A stretch of 64,000 bases of DNA. Source: Planctomycetota bacterium. GTDB taxonomy: Bacteria > Planctomycetota > Planctomycetia > Pirellulales > Pirellulaceae. Where the stretch lies: the NCBI GenBank assembly GCA_026692845.1, contig JAPLNM010000047.1, positions 1-64,000 on the forward strand, written 5' to 3'. The translations under genes and the position numbers were made by a program. Positions 35,310 through 44,400 of this stretch are shown piece after piece (the first letter of the stretch is position 1; each line of letters opens with the position of its first letter). The notes under the pieces were generated by a model. It did no database searches and was not told the DNA's origin. It worked only from the letters and a program-made list of their open reading frames with translations.

Positions 35310-35721
35310 TTCTCTCCGTAACTAGGCCGTCAGCATACCATTGCCGAGAGATTGCGCAGGTATACCGCCTGAGATTACTGCCAGCAAATGCAGGGCCAAA
35401 TAGATTCAGGAATCCTAATGACTCCGTTTCGAATAGAGTTTCCCATGGGTAATAAATCGCACCGATTCTCGATTAGGCGAATCGATTGTCCAGTCCGGGG
35501 GGATTTGCCTACTTGCACTGCAATAGAGCGAAAAACGCATGTTTTGTTAGCAACCGTATCTCTAGGACCCCAAGCGGGTCCCTTAGCGTAGCTCGAATGC
35601 CGTAATGGAGAACCTTGGGATTTTGCAATCGATGAAGGATGGGAATCCGGATACACTAATGTCCATAGAGGTGGCTTCCGAGGTCACCCAACGATCAAAA
35701 CGTATGTTTAGGATTTCGTGT
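35310..35721. other. Divergent intergenic region, no gene seen
   Basis: A 412-bp gap between the divergent ammonium transporter and the deacetylase. A short inverted repeat GGACCC-caagc-GGGTCC lies near 35567-35583. An open frame extends upstream of the deacetylase start to 35605, but it lacks a convincing ribosome binding site. No riboswitch or small RNA pattern was recognised. Confidence 0.35.
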
Positions 35722-36450
35722 ATGAGCCACTTGGAGGAGTCACTAGACATCATCGCCGTTGGAGCCCACCCCGACGATGTGGAAATCTCTTGCGGGGGGA
35801 CCTTGGCCTCTTTGGTCCAACAAGGTTACCGGGTAGGGATCATCGATCTTACTGATGGAGAACCGACACCGCTTTCACCGGGTCCGCATGTCCGTCTGGC
35901 CGAGGCTGCTGCGGCTGCCGAGGTCCTGGGGGTGCATGTTCGCAAGACGTTGAGCTTCACCAATCGAAGCTTGATGGATGGCTTTGACGAACGCGTGGCT
36001 TTGGCACTCGAGTTTCGCAAGTATCGACCGAAAATTGTCTTGGGTTTCGGTAGCAAGACCCCCATGGCTTCACCGGACCATTACCAAGCGATGCAGATTA
36101 CCGACGCGGCAGTCTTCTACTCCCGGCTGACCAAGTGGGACAATTACTTTCAAGGGCTCCCGCCCCATATGATCGATCGCCAGCTCTATTTCCGTTTGTC
36201 CTTCGAGCCGGCCCCTCCATCGGGAATCGAAAACTCGATCACGATGGATATCACCGATACGTTGGAACAGAAACTCGAAGCGATCCGATGCTATAAGACC
36301 CAATTCCCACCTTCAAAGGCCTATGTCTTCGATCGGGTCCGAGGCTTGGCGATCGCCGCGGGCGCTGCTGCCAACTGCTATGCTGGAGAGACCTTCATTT
36401 CAACCCGTGCGCTTCGCACGAGGGATCTGCTCCAATCCCTGCTAGGGTAA
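35722..36450 (+). CDS. PIG-L family deacetylase, BshB1-like
   Basis: A 242-residue zinc-dependent N-deacetylase of the LmbE/PIG-L family. Metal motif: [17 protein letters not shown] (AHPDD near residue 16) and a later [19 protein letters not shown] (His ligand). Length and sequence ([35 protein letters not shown]) fit the BshB1 branch, which deacetylates GlcNAc-malate in bacillithiol synthesis. BshA and BshC genes are not in the window, so that role is unproven. ATG 35722 gives the normal family length and is preceded by AGGA. It may be co-transcribed with ribF 39 bp downstream. Confidence 0.8.
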   Translation: MSHLEESLDIIAVGAHPDDVEISCGGTLASLVQQGYRVGIIDLTDGEPTPLSPGPHVRLAEAAAAAEVLGVHVRKTLSFTNRSLMDGFDERVALALEFRKYRPKIVLGFGSKTPMASPDHYQAMQITDAAVFYSRLTKWDNYFQGLPPHMIDRQLYFRLSFEPAPPSGIENSITMDITDTLEQKLEAIRCYKTQFPPSKAYVFDRVRGLAIAAGAAANCYAGETFISTRALRTRDLLQSLLG

Positions 36451-36489
36451 AGGACCTCGGTTTGTCTCTCGGATTCAATCCAAGTTTCT

Positions 36490-37407
36490 ATGAATAGCCG
36501 TCAATCATCTTCACCGCTCGCGGGTTGCGTTCTGACGATCGGCAACTTCGATGGCGTCCACCTAGGACATCGAGCGTTGATCGAGAAGCTCACTGGCATG
36601 AGCCAGCGACTCAAGGTCCCGTCGGTGGTCTTTAGTTTCGATCCACCCCCATTGAAACTGCTTCGTCCTGAACTAGTTCCCAAACCCCTTACCTGGAACG
36701 ATCGTCGCGAGAAGCTTCTTAGGAAACTTCGCATCGACCGTGTCCATTTCTTTCCGACGACGCACGAACTTTTGCAGCAATCCCCTAGCGAGTTTTTCGA
36801 GCGGATACTCGTCGGACAACTGGGTGTGAAAGGAATCGTTGAAGGTCCTAATTTTCGCTTTGGCAAAGGGCGAGTTGGAGACGTTCAAACCTTGAGAGAG
36901 CTATGCGATCTGCATAGGGTAGAACTCGAAATCGCCGATCCTCAAACTCTCGATCAACGCCTTATCTCGAGCACGCAAATCCGCGAATGGATCGAACTCG
37001 GTCAGGTTCAAGCGGCCAACGAGCTGCTCGTCGAACCTTATCGAATCGCAGGTCGAGTGGCACACGGAGCCGCACGAGGCCGAACCTTGGGTTTTCCAAC
37101 AGCCAACCTCGAAGGCATCGAGGTGTTGATCCCCAAGCATGGTGTTTACGCAGCGCGCGTCGCGGCGCCTAGCGAACTTGCTGGCCACCCAGTTGCTTTG
37201 CATATCGGCCCGAATCCGACATTTGGAGAGGACATAAGCAAAGTCGAAGCCCATCTGATCGGTTTCCAGGGAGATCTTTACGGGAGTTTTTTGGAATTAG
37301 AAATCATCGACTGCATCCGCAGCGTCCGCAAGTTCAGCTCCAAAGACGAGCTCCTTAGCCAGCTTCAAATCGACATAGCCCAAGCTCTCCAGATCGCAAC
37401 GCTTTAG
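36490..37407 (+). CDS. ribF: Bifunctional riboflavin kinase / FAD synthetase
   Basis: A 305-residue enzyme that phosphorylates riboflavin to FMN and adenylylates FMN to FAD. The N-terminal nucleotidyltransferase domain has TIGNFDGVHLGHRALI and later the STQIREWIE segment (usually SSTxIR). The C-terminal kinase domain has GRVAHGAARGRTLGFPTANL and HIGPNPTFGED. Length and order are normal. It is close downstream of the PIG-L deacetylase. No FMN riboswitch was recognised upstream. Confidence 0.95.
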   Translation: MNSRQSSSPLAGCVLTIGNFDGVHLGHRALIEKLTGMSQRLKVPSVVFSFDPPPLKLLRPELVPKPLTWNDRREKLLRKLRIDRVHFFPTTHELLQQSPSEFFERILVGQLGVKGIVEGPNFRFGKGRVGDVQTLRELCDLHRVELEIADPQTLDQRLISSTQIREWIELGQVQAANELLVEPYRIAGRVAHGAARGRTLGFPTANLEGIEVLIPKHGVYAARVAAPSELAGHPVALHIGPNPTFGEDISKVEAHLIGFQGDLYGSFLELEIIDCIRSVRKFSSKDELLSQLQIDIAQALQIATL

Positions 37408-37523
37408 GCGAACACCCGCATAATCCTCAGGATCTGCAGAAACCCAACCGCAGTTTTTTTCCTCATGAAGCTTCCTAAGGTTCCATCGATCGTCGATGGC
37501 CATCCGGTCGATTCCGGAAGAAT

Positions 37524-38609
37524 ATGGGATGGATCAATAAAACCAATCTGTTGCTTGCTGGTGTTTTAGGGGGCGGACTTTATTTTGCCTCCCAGCACTA
37601 CACCCTAAGCGGCTGGGACCAGATCCGGCTCGAGTCCCGAGATGCGAATGCTCCGGTTCGCGATTGGGCGGATCCACGAACCTGGTTGCCGGTCACCCAC
37701 AGCAACTCATCATCCAGCGCTGCATCGATCGATCGAAATTCGGTTTTGCCCTCGAAGTCCGACGGCATGGATCTGATGCCCACGAAGCCCGTGACTCCGA
37801 CGGTGCGCATCGCCAGTTTTGATTTGAGCGACTTCGATGACCGAAAAGTGCAAAGCGTGGCTATCTCAGAAATCCTCGTGAGGCTATTGCGAAATTTCGA
37901 TGTGATTGCTCTGCAAGGGATAACGTCCAAACAACGCGATACGCTTCCCAAACTCGTCGATCGAATCAACGAACAGAAGCTGGCTTACGACTATATGATC
38001 GGACCGAGAGTCGGGCCCGTCCACGAGTCGATGCATCTGGCGTTTCTGTACAACACCCAACGCATCGAAACCGATCGCTATCAACTCTACACCGTAGAGG
38101 ACCCAGGTGAATTGCTCGATTTTGAACCCTTGGTCGGCTGGTTTCGCACCAAGACCGTTTCGCCAGAGCGTGCCTTGACGTTTTCGCTTGTAAACCTCTA
38201 CCTTTCACCCACTCGCATCGATCAGGAGATCAACCTGCTGGCGGCTTTGTCCGAGAGTATTCAGCGCGATGGTCGTGGCGAGGACGATATCGTTCTGGCT
38301 GGTGGATTTTCATGCTCGGACAAACAGCTAGGGGCACTGAGCCAGCGCAAGTGGGGGTTCGCAATCGAGAATCTTCCAACAACGGTCGCTGGGGACGAAA
38401 TGCTCGATCAAATTGTCTTTTCTCCACAGACTGCCGATGAATTCACGGGAAGAGCGGGTGTAATCGATTTCTTGCGCAAGTTCAATTTGACGTTGGACCA
38501 AGCCAACCAAGTCAGTCGGCATCTTCCGGTCTGGTGTGAGTTTTTCGCTGAGGAAGGTGGATATCCCGGCTACCAACCGCAAGCCCAAGACTTACGGGTG
38601 TCACCGTAG
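37524..38609 (+). CDS. Endonuclease/exonuclease/phosphatase-fold protein lacking catalytic residues
   Basis: A 361-residue membrane-anchored protein (TM helix NLLLAGVLGGGLYFAS). From residue 95 on, it follows a planctomycete DNase I-like family in order, but the active site is gone: the Asn of ASFN is Asp100, the metal Glu of ALQEI is Gly132, the GDxN pair is Gly261 and Ser263 (LAGGFSC), the Asn of DN is Gln296, and the Asp of SDHLPVW is Arg332. Only His333 remains. It therefore looks like a pseudoenzyme with a binding or structural role. The gene is otherwise intact, with no frameshift. It is 116 bp after ribF. Confidence 0.75.
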   Translation: MGWINKTNLLLAGVLGGGLYFASQHYTLSGWDQIRLESRDANAPVRDWADPRTWLPVTHSNSSSSAASIDRNSVLPSKSDGMDLMPTKPVTPTVRIASFDLSDFDDRKVQSVAISEILVRLLRNFDVIALQGITSKQRDTLPKLVDRINEQKLAYDYMIGPRVGPVHESMHLAFLYNTQRIETDRYQLYTVEDPGELLDFEPLVGWFRTKTVSPERALTFSLVNLYLSPTRIDQEINLLAALSESIQRDGRGEDDIVLAGGFSCSDKQLGALSQRKWGFAIENLPTTVAGDEMLDQIVFSPQTADEFTGRAGVIDFLRKFNLTLDQANQVSRHLPVWCEFFAEEGGYPGYQPQAQDLRVSP

Positions 38610-38637
38610 AGAGTGGTGACATTAGATGAGTTCAAAG

Positions 38638-38721
38638 TGCGGTCGAGAGGGCTCGAACCTCCAAGGTATTTCTACCACTAGCCCCTCAAGCTAGCGCGTC
38701 TGCCAGTTTCGCCACGACCGC
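38638..38721 (-). tRNA. tRNA-Leu (anticodon GAG)
   Basis: Read on the minus strand, the acceptor stem is GCGGTCG pairing with CGACCGC, with discriminator A at 38638. The D arm (TGGCGAAACTGGCAGACGC) is of leucine type. The anticodon stem CTAGC/GCTAG holds the loop TTGAGGG, giving anticodon GAG. A long class II variable arm (TGGTAGAAATACCTT) and a T arm with TTCGAGC follow. The 84-nt gene does not encode the CCA end (ACT follows). There is no sign of an integrated element beside it. Confidence 0.95.
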
Positions 38722-38865
38722 ATCAATCCAGATCAAGCACAGCGTGTTTCTTGTGCTTCGTCTGAGGATTTCAAAGTGTATGAATTCGCGATCCTACGTC
38801 AAGGGGATTTCCAGGATCGCCACCGGCTAATCCGTTTAGAAATCCACTCCGTGGTGGGATTCTCA

Positions 38866-40644
38866 TCAGCGGACCAGTTCCGGCAGATACTTCACCGGGA
38901 TCGTCCCACAATTGAGGACTTGCTCGTGGAATTCCTGCAGATCGAACTTCTCTGCCCTTGCTCGTTGGACATTTTGCCTGAGACGGTAAAAGGCAGTTCG
39001 TCCGACGAAGTAGGTCGAAAGTTGGCAGGAACTCTGCTTGGCTCTCTGAACTTTTCCGAACGCTTCTGCTTCGGTTTGATACCCGCGACCGACTAGCAAT
39101 TCCATGGCTTGTTCGTCGGTCATCTCGGAGCAGTGCATTGAATGGTCGAGGATCGCGTTGAGAACCGCGCGCAGGTAAAACTTAAGCTGATGCAACCGCA
39201 GCGCCAAATCGCCATTGCCGTACCCTTGGTCAAGCATCATTTGTTCGGTGTAGACCGCCCAGCCTTCGGCGAACGCTCCAGAAGAGAGGATTTTGCGGAT
39301 CGGGGAGCGCACGCGGTTCGAGTAGTCGAGCTGGACGTAGTGCCCGGGATAAGCTTCGTGGATCGTGAGGATTTGAAGCATGTACTTGTTGTACTCTTGG
39401 AAGAACGCTTCTTGGCGTTCGGCGGGCCAGTCCGATGGAGGAGGAGCGATCGCATAGAGGCTTTTGGCATTGGGGTCCAAAGCGGGCGCTGGATTCAGAT
39501 AAGCCGCCGAGAATCCGCGTTGAAACTCCGGCATCTCGATGATATCGCATTGGTCGGGGTCAGGTAGCGTCAGGATCTTTTCGCGGCGAATCATCTCCTT
39601 GATCGAAGCGACCGTATCCTGTGCGTCTTTGACCAACCCGTCTGGTTTGCCATGTTGTTTTCCAAGTTCCCCTAAGACCCGGCGGATGGTATCTCTTCGA
39701 CCTTGCTGGTCGTCAGGGGGCAGGCTTGTTTTGTCGAAGAGCGAGTTCCATAGTTGTTTGGCGACATAATACATTTCTTGCTCGACTCGATCCGCTTCGG
39801 CGTTCGCAGCCTGGATGACCTCTGCGGCGGTCAAACCCGCATCGAGCTCAAGTTCTAGCTTCTTTGCGAACTTGTCTTTACCGATACGCCAGTCCCCATC
39901 GGAGCGTGGAAGCACCTGTTCTTGTAGGAACTTTTTGTAATCCTTGAGGCTTGCAACCGCGCTGCGACTAGGGGACTGCAATGGGCTGAGCTGGGGCGAT
40001 TCTTCAGCGAGTTTGAAGATTTCGCTTTCATAAAACGCGATCGCTCCATCGGTGCGTTTGATCGCGATTTCCGTAAGAATCCTAGGGGGGGTGCCGATCG
40101 ATTCCTTGGCGGCCTGGACGATACTTGGAATCTTCTCGATCCGTTTGGCTGCGTTCTGGATATTCCGATGTTTGGGCAAAGTCGATTGCGTCAGCAGCGT
40201 AAAAACACTATCGGACGCATACGTTAAATACACTCTTGGATCGTTTGCAAAGTCGTTGCTCTGGGTTGCTTGCCAGATCCGGTACTCCAGAAAGTGCTGC
40301 CAGATTTCCAAATCGATCTGGGAGTTGCGAGACAGCCGCTTGAGGTCTACTTGCTGTTGCAAATCTGCAAGCACCTTCTTGTCGTTCGCGACGTCCAGTG
40401 CTCGGGCTTGAGGGGACAGGTCGTCGAGCTCGTGATCGTAGTCGTGATTGCCCAAATAGGTTGCGAACATCGGATGCCGCTTGCACTGATCCTCGAGCCA
40501 CTCTTTGAACCTTGTCGCTAGCCTGGCGTCCTCTTGAGCCGTTTCTTGGGCCGCAGTGCATGGTTTGGAAAGAATTTCTGGAAGCCCCAAAACCGTCGAT
40601 CCGAGCGACAGCGATAAGAGTAAACCTTGGGATAGCCGATTCAT
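38866..40644 (-). CDS. DUF885-family zinc peptidase-like secreted protein
   Basis: A 592-residue exported protein (signal GLLLSLSLGSTVLGLPEIL region). The DUF885 core carries HEAYPGHYVQ (HExxxxH, residues 429-435) and a downstream Glu460 in GAFAEGWAVYTEQ, an arrangement like gluzincin metallopeptidases. N-terminal DHELDDLSPQARALDVAND is typical for the family. Biochemically the family is little known; peptidase activity is inferred. A GGAG sits inside the end of hisB, 9 bases before the ATG, and the start codon directly follows the hisB stop, so it is translated from the hisB message. Confidence 0.8.
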   Translation of the reverse strand: MNRLSQGLLLSLSLGSTVLGLPEILSKPCTAAQETAQEDARLATRFKEWLEDQCKRHPMFATYLGNHDYDHELDDLSPQARALDVANDKKVLADLQQQVDLKRLSRNSQIDLEIWQHFLEYRIWQATQSNDFANDPRVYLTYASDSVFTLLTQSTLPKHRNIQNAAKRIEKIPSIVQAAKESIGTPPRILTEIAIKRTDGAIAFYESEIFKLAEESPQLSPLQSPSRSAVASLKDYKKFLQEQVLPRSDGDWRIGKDKFAKKLELELDAGLTAAEVIQAANAEADRVEQEMYYVAKQLWNSLFDKTSLPPDDQQGRRDTIRRVLGELGKQHGKPDGLVKDAQDTVASIKEMIRREKILTLPDPDQCDIIEMPEFQRGFSAAYLNPAPALDPNAKSLYAIAPPPSDWPAERQEAFFQEYNKYMLQILTIHEAYPGHYVQLDYSNRVRSPIRKILSSGAFAEGWAVYTEQMMLDQGYGNGDLALRLHQLKFYLRAVLNAILDHSMHCSEMTDEQAMELLVGRGYQTEAEAFGKVQRAKQSSCQLSTYFVGRTAFYRLRQNVQRARAEKFDLQEFHEQVLNCGTIPVKYLPELVR

Positions 40645-41238
40645 TTAGAGAACTCCTTTGGAGCTAGGTATGCCGTTTTGCCTGGGATCATTTTCTATCG
40701 CGATGCGGATGGCCCTGGCGGTTGCCTTGAAAATCGCTTCGGCGATGTGATGGGTGTTTCGTCCGTAGTGAAGGAGGATATGCAGATTGCACTTGGCATT
40801 GTTGGCGAAAGCCTGCCAGAAATCTTCGACCAGTTCGCTGTCGAAATCCCCGAGTTTCGGCGAGGGCATCGGTGCATTGAATACCAAGTAACTCCGTCCA
40901 CTGAAGTCGACCGCCGAGGTGACCAGGGTCTCTTCCATCGGCAAGACCAAGTGCCCGTAGCGTCGAATCCCCGACTTGTCTCCTAGACTGTCGCCGAGGG
41001 CTTGACCTAAGCAGATCGCAACGTCCTCGGTCGTATGGTGCGCATCGACTTGCAAATCCCCTTGGGCTTGTACCTCGAGGTCAATCAAAGCGTGTTTTGC
41101 AAAAAGAACCAGCATGTGGTCGAGAAAGCCTACCCCGGTTTCGATCGAATGCTTGCCCGTGCCATCCAAATTGATTTTCAGAGCGATTTTCGTTTCGGCC
41201 GTCTTGCGTTCGAGTTGGCTGGTCCGATGCGGTGTCAT
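40645..41238 (-). CDS. hisB: Imidazoleglycerol-phosphate dehydratase
   Basis: A 197-residue enzyme for the sixth step of histidine synthesis (IGP to imidazole acetol phosphate). Motifs: [32 protein letters not shown] (manganese ligands) and [17 protein letters not shown], the second metal-binding HH. It is the single-domain kind, without the fused histidinol phosphatase of enteric bacteria. AGGAG is 8 bases before ATG 41238. It is apart from other his genes, as is usual in this phylum, and is followed directly by a DUF885 gene. Confidence 0.97.
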   Translation of the reverse strand: MTPHRTSQLERKTAETKIALKINLDGTGKHSIETGVGFLDHMLVLFAKHALIDLEVQAQGDLQVDAHHTTEDVAICLGQALGDSLGDKSGIRRYGHLVLPMEETLVTSAVDFSGRSYLVFNAPMPSPKLGDFDSELVEDFWQAFANNAKCNLHILLHYGRNTHHIAEAIFKATARAIRIAIENDPRQNGIPSSKGVL

Positions 41239-41423
41239 CTTTGTTTCTCCTAAGCGAATTTAGCTGATGGATCAATTATGCTCGAAAACGCTCCAATCAC
41301 CAACAGCATCCAGCAGATCCGTCTTATCCAGCGGATCCAGCGGATTTTTTGTGGTATCATAGAAGCCCTTCCTCGGGACGTCCCGTCCCCCCATCCCAAC
41401 CACTTTATTTGAGTGATCGGTCC

Positions 41424-44400
41424 ATGTACTCACCCAGATCTGCCTTGCGTTTAACCCGCTTAGCCCGTTGTTGTCTGTTTGTTGCTTTATTGGTTTTCGG
41501 GAATGTGCAGGCCGCACCGCCCCTTCAGTTACGCAAAGGGGACCATATTGCCTACATCGGCAATGCCACGGCGGACCGAATGCAGCACTCGGCTTGGTTG
41601 GAGACCTACATCCACGCGATGTTTCCAGACTACGACCTGACGGTGCGAAACCTGGGCTATCCAGGCGATGAACTCAAAACCCGAAATCGGGAAGAAAATT
41701 TCGGTAGTCCCGACGAATGGTTGACGAAAGTCCAAGCGAGCGTCGTGTTTTGTTTCTTTGGGCACAACGAGGCCCTCAAGGGACCGGGAGCACTCGAAGG
41801 CTTTAAAAAGGACCTTTCCGAAACCATCGACAGCATGCTCGCTCAAAAATATGACGGGCAAACCCCACCGCGCCTGGTTTTCTTCTCGCCGATCGCTCAT
41901 GAGAACCTCAACGATCCGAACTTACCTAACGGCGATGCGAACAACGCGAACTTTGCGATGTACACCCGAGCGATGCAAGAGGTATGCGAATCGAAGAATG
42001 TCCTTTTCGTCGATATTTTCGCTCCATCGAAAGCACTTTACTCGAAGGCGACAAAGCCTTTGACCATCAACGGGATTCACTTAGACGACAACGGCGACGA
42101 AGCTGTCTCGCAGGTGATTGCCAAGGCGTTGTTCCCCAACGAAAAGCTGCGTATGGATTCCAACGGAATCGGAAAACTACGCGATGCTGTCTTGGATAAG
42201 AATGATCATTGGTTCAATCGATACCGAGTCGTCGACGGCTACAACGTCTTCGGAGGGCGATCGAAATTGGCTTGGTTCGGCCAGTCCAATGCGGACGTCA
42301 TGATGCGGGAGATGGAGATTTTCGATGTTAAAACCGAAAACCGTGACCTGCGGGTATGGGCCGTGGCCAAGGGTTCGGATCTGGAAGTCAAAGACGACAA
42401 TCTACCCGAAGTGATCGCAGTGAAAACGAATATCCCAGGTGCGCTTGCCGATGGCAAACACAAGTACATGGGGGGCCAAGAGGCGATCAGCAAAATGAAA
42501 GTCGCCCAAGGCATGAAGGTGAACCTTTTCGCGAGCGAAGAGATGTTTCCGGAATTGATCAATCCGGTGCAAATGGCTGTCGATCCCGACGGACGACTCT
42601 TCGCTTCGGTTTGGCCGTCCTATCCTCACTGGAATCCGACGCAGCCAAGGAAAGACAAGATTATTTGCTTGCCCGACGACAATAGCGACGGAGTTGCCGA
42701 TCGCTGCGTGACGTTTGCCGACGAGCTCAACAGCGTCACAGGTTTTGAATTCTGGAATGGTGGGATGCTCGTCGCAGCCCTTCCGGAAATCTGGTTCCTC
42801 AAAGATACCGACGGCGACGAGAAAGCGGATTTGAAAATCCGCATGCTCCAAGGGGTCTGCAGCGCTGACTCCCACCACTCGGCCAACGCGATGCTCATCG
42901 GTCCCGACGGATGGCTTTATTGGTCGCGCGGGATTTTCAATATCGCTGCTATGGAAACCCCGACGAAAACCGTTCGATCGGGAGAAAGTGGCGTTCACCG
43001 TTTCAATCCACGCACCTTCGAAATGGAGTTTCACTTCCCGATCGGTCCGAACCCGCACGGAGATGTTTTCGACCAATGGGGCTATCAATTCGCCAACGAT
43101 GGAACCAGCGGCACGGGCTCCTACGTCAACATCGGCAAAGGGATCGGGAACAAGCAATGGTTCAAAATGCGGGTTCGTCCGGTGGCCGCCACGGGAATCC
43201 TCTCAAGCAGTTTATTCCCCGAGGAGAACCAAGGGAATTTCTTGATCTGCAACTGCATCGGATTTTTAGGTGTTCTTCAGCATAAGGTCCAATACAACGG
43301 CGCGGATATCACGTGCCAGGAAGTCGAACCGATCGTCGTTTCGAGCGACCCGAACTTCCGACCCAGCGATGTCGAAGTCGGAGGCGACGGAGCTTTGTAT
43401 GTCGCTGACTGGCAAAATGCGATCATCGGGCATATGCAGCACAACATGCGAGATCCAAACCGAGATGACCAACACGGGCGGATCTATCGGGTAACGGCAG
43501 AGGGCAAAGAGGCACTCAAAACGACGAAGTTGCGAGGCAAACCGATCCCGGAAGTCCTAGGAGCCTTTATGTCCAAGGAAAACGGGACACGGTACCGTAC
43601 CCGGATCGAACTCAGCGGACGAAAAGCCGACGATGTGGTCGCTTCGCTAAACGCTTGGTCCAAAACCCTCGACCCAGCAAATCCAACGCATGCACAAGCC
43701 CTCTTGGAAGGACTCTGGGTTCTTGAGGAACATCGCCGACCTGACTTGGGCTGGATCGCCAAGACCTATCTTGCGGCCGATCCCCGAGTGCGCGCCGCCG
43801 CGATCCGCACCCTAGGTCACTGGTCGGGTCGTATCGAAAATTGGGGTCCGATCCTCCTGACGGCTGCCAAGGACGAGGCGGCATTGGTACGTGCCGAGGC
43901 GGTCAAAGCAGCCGTTGAATTCGACGGCTATGACGCGATCGAAGCGATCTTTGAGGCATCGGTCCGTCCGACCGATGCGGAACTCGATACGGTCATTCGC
44001 TATGCCAAACAGCGAGCCAAAATCGATCAAGGATTGCAAGACGCAATCGCCTCGAACAAACAACTCTCCGAGGCAGCGATGGAATATGCGCTCAAGAACG
44101 CTGGTCCAGAATCCTTGCTGAAATTGCCACAGTCGGAGCGGATTTATCAAGCGATTCTCGATCGATCCAACGCTTCGACCGGAGCCCTTCGAGAGGCCTT
44201 GCAAGGTCTCTCGAAAATGCGAAAAGAAAGCTCGATCCCTGTGGTGCTCAAGCTCGTCAATGATCGGGATCAAGCCGGGCAAACCGAGGCCCTCAAAGGC
44301 TTGCGAGAATTGCTCTTGGAACAACCCTTGGGTGAAATCCGCAAATACCGAGGAGCGCTTCAAAACCTCGCCACCAAGGCCAAACAGGCCGATACCCGAC

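Noticed and set aside
38638-38721. tRNA-Leu as an integration site of a genomic island
   Set aside because: No integrase, no direct repeat of the tRNA end, and ordinary genes on both sides.
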